A DNA stretch of 39,139 bases, taken from an uncultured Roseburia sp. (GTDB taxonomy: Bacteria > Bacillota > Clostridia > Lachnospirales > Lachnospiraceae). The notes beneath the pieces are model-generated. The model was not told where the DNA came from and did not search any database. It saw nothing but the letters and a program-made list of their open reading frames with translations. Location: the NCBI GenBank assembly GCA_947088675.1, contig CAMUHN010000027.1:1-39139 (forward strand), given 5' to 3'. The translations under genes and the position numbers were made by a program. Positions 25,572-34,528 of this stretch are shown here, one piece after another; the first letter of the stretch is position 1; the number at the start of each line of letters is the position of its first letter.

Positions 25572-25600
25572 ATTATAAATTTTTTTCGGTCGAAGTACAA
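25572..25600 (-). promoter_or_regulatory. promoter of the flavin reductase unit
   Basis: On the minus strand TTGTAC (25595-25600), 17 bases, perfect TATAAT (25572-25577), about 30 bases before the start codon. Confidence 0.7.
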
Positions 25601-25617
25601 GGATGATTAAAAAAATT

Positions 25618-26439
25618 TTACCGGTATTTCCTGCGAAAGGCAGTCGGAGACAGCCCGGTATACGCTTTGAAATCTTTTGACAGCTCTGCCAAAGCCGCAT
25701 ATCCGATCCGCTCAATCAGAACCGAAATGTTATCGTCGCTGTACAGCAGTTCCTGTTTTGCCAGTTCAAGCCGCAATGTTTTGATATATTGTGCGGGTGT
25801 AGTTGAAAAATGTTGTTTAAACAGGGAAATAAAATATTTCTCGTTAAAATGCATCTCGTCGGCGAGCTGCCGGACAGATATTTTTTCCGCAATATGCCGG
25901 CGGATATATTCGGACACCTGGTCCGCAAATGCGTTCTCCTGTTTTTCCGGCATTGACGCCCGGCTGTTGTCCTCCAAAAACAATGCGACCAGTTCCAGCA
26001 GCGTCGCTTCCAGCAAAAGGGCGGATTTGGCATCTGACCGAAGACGCAGCGTATCCAGCCGGTCAAACAGCGACCGGGCGTAAGAGATATCCCCAAGATG
26101 CCTGATGTTTGGAAATTCAAGCAGGTCAAACAGCGATGTCCCGTCTATCTGCATGATAAAATCGCACCAGTATTTATTGTAGCAGGTATCGCTTTTTGCG
26201 TAAAGCGACACCACGGAGTTTCGCGGCAGCAGTACCAAATCATTTTTTACCGGAAAAATGGATCTGCCGTTGATTGTAATACAGCCTTCGCCATCTAAGA
26301 TAAGGTAAAGCGTGTCGCGCCTTCTTTTGTGCGGCGGCCGAATCCAGTCGGGACAGGGGCCGTGGTCGACAAAAATAAAGTCGGTATGCATTCTTGAAAT
26401 ATATCGTTTGAATATCTGATTCTGATTAAATATATCCAT
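25618..26439 (-). CDS. AraC-family transcriptional regulator
   Basis: A 273-residue regulator. I start at 26439 (MDIFNQNQIF), seven bases after GGAG; the 19-residue upstream extension has no ribosome site. The N-terminal part (about 20-150) is a cupin-like AraC ligand-binding domain (RRRDTLYLILDGEGCITING, FPVKNDLVLLPRNSV). The C-terminal 100 residues carry two helix-turn-helix motifs: ISVRQLADEMHFNEKYFISLFKQ and the second ending IGYAALAELSKDFKAYTGLSPTAFRRKY. It is divergent from the GH95 pair with a 158-base shared region, so it probably senses a sugar released by these enzymes, perhaps fucose, and activates them (inference). Confidence 0.93.
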   Translation of the reverse strand: MDIFNQNQIFKRYISRMHTDFIFVDHGPCPDWIRPPHKRRRDTLYLILDGEGCITINGRSIFPVKNDLVLLPRNSVVSLYAKSDTCYNKYWCDFIMQIDGTSLFDLLEFPNIRHLGDISYARSLFDRLDTLRLRSDAKSALLLEATLLELVALFLEDNSRASMPEKQENAFADQVSEYIRRHIAEKISVRQLADEMHFNEKYFISLFKQHFSTTPAQYIKTLRLELAKQELLYSDDNISVLIERIGYAALAELSKDFKAYTGLSPTAFRRKYR

Positions 26440-26448
26440 ATGTAATCT

Positions 26449-26463
26449 CCGCTTCTTAAGCGG
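26449..26463 (-). promoter_or_regulatory. hairpin over the ribosome site of the AraC gene
   Basis: CCGCTT-N3-AAGCGG is a perfect inverted repeat whose 3' arm, on the mRNA strand, includes part of the GGAG ribosome site of the AraC gene. It lies between the -10 (26464-26469) and the start codon, so it is at the very 5' end of the transcript. It could be an operator for autoregulation or an RNA hairpin limiting translation. Confidence 0.45.
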
Positions 26464-26492
26464 ATTATAAATATTAATCAACCGTTTGTAAA
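26464..26492 (-). promoter_or_regulatory. promoter of the AraC regulator gene
   Basis: On the minus strand TTTACA (26487-26492), 17 bases, perfect TATAAT (26464-26469), about 25 bases before the start codon. Confidence 0.65.
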
Positions 26493-26520
26493 GCACAAAT
26501 CTGACTTTTTGACAAATACA

Positions 26521-26564
26521 GCATACTTTGCGCTGTAGTACAGTATCTGCGGGCAGGTTATAAT
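26521..26564 (+). promoter_or_regulatory. probable activator-dependent promoter of the GH95 operon
   Basis: A perfect TATAAT (26559-26564) lies about 34 bases before the TTG start, but the expected -35 position holds TAGTAC, a poor match. Upstream are two similar direct stretches, TACTTTGCGC (26524-26533) and TATCTGCGGG (26544-26553), about 20 bases apart, and the small palindrome CTGTAGTACAG (26533-26543). A weak -35 with repeats one and two helical turns upstream fits activation by the divergent AraC protein. Confidence 0.5.
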
Positions 26565-26597
26565 AGAAATAACAAAAAAAGGGGGCGGCGAAACAAT

Positions 26598-29321
26598 TTG
26601 AACAGATATCAAAATGTACCGCTTGTTGCGGACTGGATTACAGGAAAAAAATCGGGACACGGCATGGGCGAAAACATTATCGCGCCAGAAGGGGCCGCTT
26701 ATGGCGTGGATCCAAAACTGACCGACGTTTCGGAATTAAAGGTGCATTATACATACGACGAAAATTATCCGAAACAGACATCCCATTTTGTACTGTGGTA
26801 TAAGACGGGGGCATATTTAAAAAGCGCGGACGGAGCAAACAACAGCATTTATGCGAGAGACGGCGCGGACTGGGAACGGCAGGCGCTGCCAATCGGGAAC
26901 GGTTATATGGGCGGTATGCTGTTCGGGCTTCCCGATAAAGACCAGATCCAGATTAATGAGGAAACGTTCTGGGCGGCAGGATACCGCGGCATACAGGAGA
27001 AAGTGAAACCCGATACGGTAAACGAAAATATGAGCGAGTGCATCAACGGATTTATGAGCGTGGGAAATTTATTTGTAGATTTCCATATGCCGAAAAATGC
27101 GGCGGTTCATAATTACTGCCGTGATCTGAATCTCGAAGAATCAGTTGCCCATGTGCAGTACGAATATAACGGCGTGCGCTATCGACGGGAGTATTTTGCC
27201 TCTTATCCGAGAGAAACACTTGTGCTGCGCTACATGGCCGACTGCAATGCGCTTAACTTTGAAGTATCTCCTGTGTCGATGCACCCGGGCGAAATTACCG
27301 TCAGAGACGGGGAGATTACAATTACAGGAAAATTAAAGGATTCCGAGCCGTATGTATCCTGCGGCAATGTGACATGGTCGCAGGAATCCGATCTGGAATA
27401 CTGTACAAAGATCAAAGTGATTCCGGATGACGGAGAGGTGACGGATGAATTTAACAGTGTCAGCGTACGCGGGGCGAGCGGCGTTACCATTCTGGTCGCA
27501 GCCGCTACCGATTACGATCCGCACCAGTTTGTTCAAAAGGCTGACGGGCGCGTCGACTTTTCGCAGACTCCGTATAAAAACAGCAGGGGTGCGGCCGCAG
27601 CAGTCGAAAAGGCGTCGGCAAGAATAGAAAAAGCGATGAACCTGCGTTATCCGGAATTAAAGGCGGAACATACCGCCGATTACAGGGAACAGTTTGATGC
27701 GGTATCATTTTTCCTGACCGAACCGGATCAGATCTGCCCGATACCGACCGATGAACTGCAGCAGACTTATCGCAGGGCAATACGCATGGACAAAAGAGAC
27801 GACAATACGACCGTGGTTTCTTATGATCCGCGCGAATATGAAAATCTTGACCGTCATCTGGAGGAGCTTCATTTTCAGTATGCAAGATACCTGCTGATTT
27901 CTTCGTCCCGGGCAAAAACGCTGCCGTCGACGCTGCAGGGAAAATGGTGCCAGTCTACGGCAGAAATCTGGGGTTCCTGCTACTGTATTAATATCAATAT
28001 GGAAATGAATTACTGGTTTGCAGGCGGGGCGGGTCTTTTTGACAGTGCAAAAGCGCTGCTGCCATGGTTTCGCGCGCAGATTCCTGCAGGGCGCGTAACC
28101 GCTGCAAACATGTACGGCGTTACGCCAAAATCCTATCGCTGTACAGACGGCAAAATTGTATTTTCCGATTCAAAGAGAGACGAAGACGATGTATTTCTGA
28201 TGCATACCAAACAGGCTATTATGGGCACAACCGACATGACCGGTTCTGCCTGTATACAGTCGGCGGGCAACACGGCGTGGCTGATGTATAATCTCTGGGA
28301 TGTCTATCAGACGAGCGCCGATAAAGATCTGCTTGGCAATGAAATCTATCCGATTATACGGAAAGCGGCAAATTTTTATACGCAGTACCTTTATAAACAT
28401 CAGCGACGGACAACCGATGATCTGCACAGCTATCCGGACGGATACTACTATACCACATGGAGCGGATGTTCCCCGGAACACGGACCGAAGCAGGAGGGAA
28501 TCAAATATGATTTGCAGCTTGTGGCAGGGATGTATGACTATGTGATTATGGCATCTGAAATTCTTCAAACAGATCCGGAAAAAAGGGCGGTCTGGAGAGA
28601 AATTCGAACGCATCTTAAGGCTCCGGTCGAACTGGGTGCGGACGGGCAGATCAAAGAGTGGGAACAGGAAATGCGCTACAATACGGATAAAGACGGGAAT
28701 GCGCTTGGAGAAGCGGCGCATCGCCACATCTCTCATCTTGTCGGTCTTTATCCGGGAACTTTGATTACAAGAGAGCAGCCGGAATTTTTAGAGGGGGCAA
28801 AAATTGTATTGAGGAACCGGGGAGACGACGCGACAGGATGGTCCTGTTCCAATAAATTTCTGCTGTGGAGCAGGGCGCTAAACGGCGACAAGGCGCTGGA
28901 ACTGTTTCGCTACCAGCTTGCGCAAAAAACATATGCCAATCTTTTTGATACGCACGCGCCGTTTCAGATCGACGGAAATTTTGGTTCCGCGGCAGGCGTG
29001 ATGGAACTTCTGATGCAGTCGCAGACAGGGCCCATTTATATTCTGCCGGCGCTCCCGTCTGTCTGGGAGAAAGGCCAGATAAACGGGATACGGGCAAAAA
29101 ACGGCGCAGAGGTTTCGATTCAATGGAACGGCGGCAAAGCAGAAAAAATAGAGATTACGCCGGCAGCGGACGGAGATCTTGCAGTCGGTTATGAAAAGGA
29201 AAACCGAACATTTTCACTGGACGGTTCCCCGGCAGTGTTTGGCGATAACGGAATTTATACGATTGAAAACGCAAAAGCAGGGCGGACCTATACATTTCTC
29301 GCAGAAAGGAGCGGAAAATGA
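26598..29321 (+). CDS. GH95 alpha-L-fucosidase, no signal peptide
   Basis: A 907-residue glycoside hydrolase of family GH95, inverting enzymes that mostly cut alpha-1,2-fucose from host glycans and milk oligosaccharides. The start is TTG at 26598 after an AAAGGGGGCGG stretch; no ATG is available in this frame. Family marks: EQQALPIGNGYMGG-type opening (here WERQALPIGNGYMGG), QIQINEETFWAAG, CININMEMNYW with N465/N467, SPEHG with E627, and QIDGNFG with D792. By the Bifidobacterium AfcA precedent these are the asparagines, general acid and aspartate of the active site. It has no signal peptide and starts exactly where homology to the secreted paralogue (29318-34318) begins, so it probably acts in the cytoplasm on imported oligosaccharides. 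Its stop overlaps the next start (ATGA). Confidence 0.93.
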   Translation: MNRYQNVPLVADWITGKKSGHGMGENIIAPEGAAYGVDPKLTDVSELKVHYTYDENYPKQTSHFVLWYKTGAYLKSADGANNSIYARDGADWERQALPIGNGYMGGMLFGLPDKDQIQINEETFWAAGYRGIQEKVKPDTVNENMSECINGFMSVGNLFVDFHMPKNAAVHNYCRDLNLEESVAHVQYEYNGVRYRREYFASYPRETLVLRYMADCNALNFEVSPVSMHPGEITVRDGEITITGKLKDSEPYVSCGNVTWSQESDLEYCTKIKVIPDDGEVTDEFNSVSVRGASGVTILVAAATDYDPHQFVQKADGRVDFSQTPYKNSRGAAAAVEKASARIEKAMNLRYPELKAEHTADYREQFDAVSFFLTEPDQICPIPTDELQQTYRRAIRMDKRDDNTTVVSYDPREYENLDRHLEELHFQYARYLLISSSRAKTLPSTLQGKWCQSTAEIWGSCYCININMEMNYWFAGGAGLFDSAKALLPWFRAQIPAGRVTAANMYGVTPKSYRCTDGKIVFSDSKRDEDDVFLMHTKQAIMGTTDMTGSACIQSAGNTAWLMYNLWDVYQTSADKDLLGNEIYPIIRKAANFYTQYLYKHQRRTTDDLHSYPDGYYYTTWSGCSPEHGPKQEGIKYDLQLVAGMYDYVIMASEILQTDPEKRAVWREIRTHLKAPVELGADGQIKEWEQEMRYNTDKDGNALGEAAHRHISHLVGLYPGTLITREQPEFLEGAKIVLRNRGDDATGWSCSNKFLLWSRALNGDKALELFRYQLAQKTYANLFDTHAPFQIDGNFGSAAGVMELLMQSQTGPIYILPALPSVWEKGQINGIRAKNGAEVSIQWNGGKAEKIEITPAADGDLAVGYEKENRTFSLDGSPAVFGDNGIYTIENAKAGRTYTFLAERSGK

Positions 29322-32300
29322 AAAAAAGAAAAAAATTTGTTTCGTGGTTATTGACGGCCTCCATCCTCTGCGCGTCGTTTGGCGCGATTCCTGCCGAAGC
29401 GGCGGAAACCTTTTCGGCGCAAAGCGGGAGCGCCGGGCGGCAAAACGGCGCAGAGGGAAATGAGGAAAATAAGAAAGAAACAAAGACGTCTGCCGAAAAC
29501 GCACTTTATACGTTTGGCGGCAGTTTCAACCAGATCAAGGAATTTAATACTTCCCCGCTTTCAGAGACAAACGCGGGCGATACAGGGCTTACTGTATTGA
29601 CGGAGAGTTCCAATTATAACAATGTCGCGGTTATGGATGCGCAGACAAAGACGGGCACAGGGTATTATCCGCTGGGGAACAATCTTGCGGACAACGGTTT
29701 TTATCTGTTCTTTGGCTCGGGTGGAAACGGCGATGTGCGCGCGACGATTAAATTCGATCAACCCGTTGCAGCCGGCCAATACATAAAGGTTACATACGCA
29801 AAGCCGACGTCGACAAATAACGGCAGTACAAACAGAAGCGCCGGCAATGCCAATACCATGACAATAGGCTCGGAAGTCATAGACGTTGAGGATATCTGCG
29901 CATTTGACAAATGGTACGCCACCACGGTGAGGACAGCGGCAAAAGTAACTCAAATTGATATTAAGCTTGGCAAATGGAGTTCAACTGCTATTTCAAAAAT
30001 TGAGATTCTGGACAGTGCGGATGTACTTGAGATTACCGCAAAAGACGGTATCACGGAAAAATATATTATGCCCGAAATTCAGACGGTACAATACAGTGCA
30101 AACGTTTATAACAGCATTACGACGGAACTGGATTGCACAGAAATCGTTGCAAAAGGAACGGCGGATGAAACCGCTCAGATTACCTATTCCGTAAACGGTT
30201 ACAGCGGCGTGTCCATAAACGGAGACGGTCTTTTGTCTGTTACGCCTGACGCTGCGGCCGGAATGGTTACGATTCTGGCAGAATACAAAGAAATAAAAGC
30301 CTCGGTTTCCTTACTGCTCAAAGAACCGGGCAGCGCGGCGGCAGTTGAGATATATGGCGACGAGGTTGTGACGGAAGGAACGGCAAAGTATAAGGCTATC
30401 CCCGTTTCGGACGGCGCCACGCTGCCGGCCCGCAATACGCGCTGGGAAATTATCGGCGACACAAACGGCACGGACATCAGTCAGGACGGCCTTTTGACCG
30501 TTTCCAAAAACGCAGAGCCGGGCGTAATCAGAATCAGGGCGACGCTTATGGTATCGGATATTCAGAATATGGAAATATCCTCCGAGTTTGCCGTAACGAT
30601 ACGGCAGGACGGTTCCGTACCGTGCCCCCTGAAAATAAAAGGTCTGCTTTTTCAGGACGGCGCGACGGATATTACTAAGGCGGCCGGCACAGACGGCATC
30701 ATCATCGAAAAGACCGGCGATCTGACCGGCGAATATGATGTGACAGTAAAGATTTTTGACCGGAACGACAGACTGGTCGGAGAGAAAACAGATTCTGTCA
30801 GCGCGCTGCCGAAGGGAGTTTCCAGCCATGATTTTACAATGGCGTTTCCGAAAGCGGCGTCTGCAAAAGTTTATATTACAGATAAAGAGACAGGCGCCGT
30901 TGTATCGGACCGCGTATTTCTGACGGAAAAAGGGGAGTATTCCAATCTGCCGCTTGTCGCCGACTGGATCACGGGGGAGAAATCGGGACTTGGCATGGGC
31001 GCGGGCATCATCGCGCCTGATACGGACGCGGCTCCCTGCGGAGTCGATCCGTCTGTAACCGATATTTCCACCTTAAATGTAACGTATGAATACGGGGACG
31101 ATTACAGAGGCGCGGAAGAAGACAATGTGCTCTGGTATAAAACAGGCGCATTTCTTGCAAGCGCAAACGGTTCGAATAACAGCATTTACGCGCGCGACAG
31201 CGCAGACTGGGAGCAGCAGGCTCTGCCCATCGGAAACGGTTACATGGGCGGAATGCTGTTCGGGCTTGCGGACAAAGACCAGATCCAGATAAACGAGGAA
31301 ACGTTCTGGGCGGCCGGATACCGGGGAACACAGACGCAGGTTGCTCCGGATACAGTCAATCAAAATATGAGCGAGGGGATCAACGGTTTTATGAGCGTCG
31401 GAAATATCTTTGTGGATTTCCATATGCCGCGGGGCGCGACTGTAAAGAATTATTACCGCGACCTCAATCTGAATGAGGCCGTCGCGCATGTCCGCTATGA
31501 ATATGACGGCAAAAGCTACGCGCGGGAATATCTGGCGAGTTATCCAAAAGAGGTGCTGGCATTCCGCTATACCGGCGATGAACTTACATTTGATGTTAAG
31601 CCTGTGCTGATGCACCCTGGCAAAGTAACGGTCCGAAACGGAGAAATTAAAATCACTGGAAAGTTAAAGGACAGCGAGCCGTATTCGTCAGGCGGCAATG
31701 CGGCGTGGAACCAGGAATCGGATCTGGAATACTGTGCGATCGTAAAAGTGATCGCAGACGACGGGACGCTTTTGGACGGTTATAATACGGTAAGCGTGGA
31801 AGGCAGTACGGGCGTCACCATTCTTGTAGCGGCGGCGACAGATTATGACAAAGATCAGTTTACCTTAAACAGCGACGGCAGCGTAAATATGGAAAAAACG
31901 CCGTACAAAAGTGAAAGAGGGGTTCTGGCCGCAATTGAAAAAGCAGAAAACAGAATGAACGGCGCGTCATCCATAAGCTATGAGGATTTAAAGGCGGAAC
32001 ATATCGCCGATTATAAATCCCAGTTTGATTCGGTTTCGTTTACCCTGACAGACGAGGAAGAAATCTGCAGCATACCTACGGATGAGCTGCAGGATTCCTA
32101 TAAGAAAGTTGTCGGCGCAAGGCAGACGGATGGAAAAACAGTCGTTTCCTATGACAGGGCAGCTTACGCAGACCTTGACAGACATCTGGAGGAGCTTCAC
32201 TATAACTATGCAAGGTATATGATGATATCCTCCTCGCGTTCCAAAACGATGCCTGCGACGCTGCAGGGAAAATGGTGCCAGTCTACAGCGGAAATCTGGG

Positions 32301-34318
32301 GCTCCTGCTACTGTATTAATATCAACATGGAAATGAATTACTGGTTTGCAGGCGGCGCAAATTTAACGGACAGCGCAAAATCGCTGATTTCCTGGTTAAA
32401 TTCGCAGATTCCGGCGGGACGGGTAACAGCGAAAAATATGTATAAAGTAAGGCCCAAATCCTATCAATTTGCCGACGGAAAAATTACGTTTACAGATTCC
32501 ACAGACGATAAGGACGATGTCTTTCTTATGCATACCAAACAGTCGATTATGGGAACGACAGACATGACCGGTTCCAAAAGCATACAGTCTGCGGGCAATA
32601 CGGCGTGGCTGATGTACAATTTATGGGATATTTATCAGACGACAGGCGATCGGGAACTGCTTGCAAAAGAGATCTATCCGATTATGCGCAAAGCGGCCAA
32701 TTTTTACACCCAGTATCTGTATGTAAATCAGAGAAAAACAACATCTGATACAGAGAAATATCCTGACGGTTATTATTACACAAGCTGGGAGGGGCGCTCT
32801 CCGGAGCAGGGGCCGACACAGGAAGGGATCAAATATGATCTGCAGCTGATTGCCGGCATGTATGACGATACGATTCAGGCAGCAGAAATTCTGGGCCAGG
32901 ATGCAGATAAAGTGGCTGCGTGGAAAGAAATCCGGAACCATATGGAACTTCCTGTTGAAATCGGCGACGACGGACAGGTGAAAGAGTGGACGCAGGAAAC
33001 TGCATATAATACGGCGAAAGACGGCAGCACGCTCGGCGATCCGGTTCACAGGCATATCTCACATCTTGTCGGTTTATATCCGGGAAAATTGATTCACAGA
33101 GATACAGAAGAACTGCTGGAGGGCGCCAAAATTGTATTGACAAACAGAGGCGACGATTCCACGGGCTGGTCCTGCTCAAATAAATTCCTTCTGTGGGCCA
33201 GGACGCTCGAAGGCGACAAGGCGCTGGAATTATTCCGCTACCAGCTTGCGCAAAAAACATATGCAAATCTGTTTGATACGCACGCGCCGTTTCAGATCGA
33301 CGGAAATTTTGGTTCCGCAGCAGGCGTGATGGAACTTCTGATGCAGTCCCAGACAGGGCCGGTTTATATTCTGCCCGCATTGCCGCAGGCGTGGGATCAG
33401 GGGGAAATCAGCGGAATCAAAGCTAAAAACGGAGCGGAAATCTCGATCAGATGGGAAGAGAATCAGGCTGTTTCATTTGCCGCAACTTTGGCATCGGACG
33501 GAGATTTTACAATTGGGTACGAAAAAGGAGGCTGTTTTAAAATTCAGGGGGAGTCGTATGACGGCGTTTACGCCGACTTCGGAGAAAATCATCTCTATAC
33601 GATCCAAAACGCAAAAGCCGGGCAGACCTATACATTTACGAAAACAGAGAAGCCAGAGAATCCGGAAGAACCGGGGAACCCGGAAAATCCGGGAGAACCG
33701 GATAAGCCGCAGGAGCCGGATAAGCCGCAGGAGCCGGAGAAACCGACAGAACCGGGGAACAGCGACGGAACAAAACAGCCGCCGGTTGATATTTCGATAG
33801 CCGGGAAAATCCGGGCGGCGCTGAAAAAAACGTCTTATGTCTACAGCGGCAAACAGATAAAACCAATTGTCACCGTAAGCGCCGGCGGACAGAATCTGAA
33901 AAAAGACACAGATTATAAAGTGGCTTATAAAAATAATACCAATGTCGGAAAGGCGACTGTAACGATAACCGGAATCGGCCATTATACAGGTACGATCCTA
34001 AGAACATTTGAGATTGTACCGAACGGGACCTCTATTTCCGGAACGATTACCGCCAGGTCAAAGGGATTTTCCGTAAAATGGAAGAAACAGACAACGTCTG
34101 TCACAGGCTATGAGCTCTCGTATTCTACGAGTAAAAAATTTACGAAAAAAACAACCGTAACCAGGCGCATTAAAAAAGCCGGTACGACAAAACTCACAGT
34201 TGGCAGATTAAAGGCGAACAAAAAATATTATGTCAGAATCAGGACATATAAAACAAAAAAAGGGACAGATTACTATTCGAAATGGTCTGCCGTGAAAAAA
34301 GTAACTACAAAAAAATAA
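29318..34318 (+). CDS. secreted multidomain GH95 alpha-L-fucosidase
   Basis: A 1666-residue exported paralogue of the preceding enzyme. Signal peptide 1-29 (ending AEA/AE); a carbohydrate-binding-like beta domain at about 60-240; two Ig-like segments to about 430; a further beta region; GH95 domain from 541 to about 1440, with N1001/N1003, E1163 (SPEQG) and D1328 (QIDGNFG). Then a Pro/Glu/Lys linker (about 1446-1495), an Ig-like wall-protein repeat (about 1505-1570, YKVAYKNNTNVGKATVTITG) and a C-terminal FN3-like domain closely resembling that of the cohesin-like protein at 322-1464. No LPXTG is present. AAAGGAG precedes the ATG, which overlaps the stop of the first GH95 gene, so both are cotranscribed. 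It would release fucose outside the cell, from mucin or similar glycans. Confidence 0.94.
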   Translation: MKKRKKFVSWLLTASILCASFGAIPAEAAETFSAQSGSAGRQNGAEGNEENKKETKTSAENALYTFGGSFNQIKEFNTSPLSETNAGDTGLTVLTESSNYNNVAVMDAQTKTGTGYYPLGNNLADNGFYLFFGSGGNGDVRATIKFDQPVAAGQYIKVTYAKPTSTNNGSTNRSAGNANTMTIGSEVIDVEDICAFDKWYATTVRTAAKVTQIDIKLGKWSSTAISKIEILDSADVLEITAKDGITEKYIMPEIQTVQYSANVYNSITTELDCTEIVAKGTADETAQITYSVNGYSGVSINGDGLLSVTPDAAAGMVTILAEYKEIKASVSLLLKEPGSAAAVEIYGDEVVTEGTAKYKAIPVSDGATLPARNTRWEIIGDTNGTDISQDGLLTVSKNAEPGVIRIRATLMVSDIQNMEISSEFAVTIRQDGSVPCPLKIKGLLFQDGATDITKAAGTDGIIIEKTGDLTGEYDVTVKIFDRNDRLVGEKTDSVSALPKGVSSHDFTMAFPKAASAKVYITDKETGAVVSDRVFLTEKGEYSNLPLVADWITGEKSGLGMGAGIIAPDTDAAPCGVDPSVTDISTLNVTYEYGDDYRGAEEDNVLWYKTGAFLASANGSNNSIYARDSADWEQQALPIGNGYMGGMLFGLADKDQIQINEETFWAAGYRGTQTQVAPDTVNQNMSEGINGFMSVGNIFVDFHMPRGATVKNYYRDLNLNEAVAHVRYEYDGKSYAREYLASYPKEVLAFRYTGDELTFDVKPVLMHPGKVTVRNGEIKITGKLKDSEPYSSGGNAAWNQESDLEYCAIVKVIADDGTLLDGYNTVSVEGSTGVTILVAAATDYDKDQFTLNSDGSVNMEKTPYKSERGVLAAIEKAENRMNGASSISYEDLKAEHIADYKSQFDSVSFTLTDEEEICSIPTDELQDSYKKVVGARQTDGKTVVSYDRAAYADLDRHLEELHYNYARYMMISSSRSKTMPATLQGKWCQSTAEIWGSCYCININMEMNYWFAGGANLTDSAKSLISWLNSQIPAGRVTAKNMYKVRPKSYQFADGKITFTDSTDDKDDVFLMHTKQSIMGTTDMTGSKSIQSAGNTAWLMYNLWDIYQTTGDRELLAKEIYPIMRKAANFYTQYLYVNQRKTTSDTEKYPDGYYYTSWEGRSPEQGPTQEGIKYDLQLIAGMYDDTIQAAEILGQDADKVAAWKEIRNHMELPVEIGDDGQVKEWTQETAYNTAKDGSTLGDPVHRHISHLVGLYPGKLIHRDTEELLEGAKIVLTNRGDDSTGWSCSNKFLLWARTLEGDKALELFRYQLAQKTYANLFDTHAPFQIDGNFGSAAGVMELLMQSQTGPVYILPALPQAWDQGEISGIKAKNGAEISIRWEENQAVSFAATLASDGDFTIGYEKGGCFKIQGESYDGVYADFGENHLYTIQNAKAGQTYTFTKTEKPENPEEPGNPENPGEPDKPQEPDKPQEPEKPTEPGNSDGTKQPPVDISIAGKIRAALKKTSYVYSGKQIKPIVTVSAGGQNLKKDTDYKVAYKNNTNVGKATVTITGIGHYTGTILRTFEIVPNGTSISGTITARSKGFSVKWKKQTTSVTGYELSYSTSKKFTKKTTVTRRIKKAGTTKLTVGRLKANKKYYVRIRTYKTKKGTDYYSKWSAVKKVTTKK
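33701..33736 (+). repeat. 18-base tandem duplication in the proline-rich linker
   Basis: Two perfect copies of gataagccgcaggagccg encode DKPQEP twice, inside a longer degenerate EPxNPEEP-type linker. In-frame, so slippage would change only linker length. Confidence 0.85.
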
Positions 34319-34322
34319 ACAG

Positions 34323-34371
34323 GAGCGCAGGGAAGCAGGGAAAACAGCATGTTGACCTGCGCTCTTTATTT
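34323..34371 (+). terminator. terminator of the GH95 operon
   Basis: GAGCGCAGG (34323-34331) pairs with CCTGCGCTC (34356-34364), 24-base loop, followed by TTTATTTG. It starts 5 bases after the stop codon. Confidence 0.8.
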
Positions 34372-34440
34372 GTGTGCTAAAGCGATGCATTCCGCCATTG
34401 ATTTCCAGAACTGAATTTCCAGAATCGAAAGTATTTTATA

Positions 34441-34469
34441 TTGAAATTTTCTTTGAAAAGGGATATAAT
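34441..34469 (+). promoter_or_regulatory. promoter of the glycogen-debranching gene
   Basis: TTGAAA (34441-34446), exactly 17 bases, perfect TATAAT (34464-34469), about 60 bases before the start codon at 34529. Confidence 0.75.
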
Positions 34470-34528
34470 GGAAATTACTATTCGCTCATTTATTTGAATT
34501 ATTTTTCTAACAAAATCTGGAGGTAGGT

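Noticed and set aside
28170-28736. 188-codon minus-strand frame in the first GH95 gene, with a similar 144-codon frame at 32621-33055 in the second
   Set aside because: Their resemblance only mirrors the similarity of the two sense genes; no start signals.
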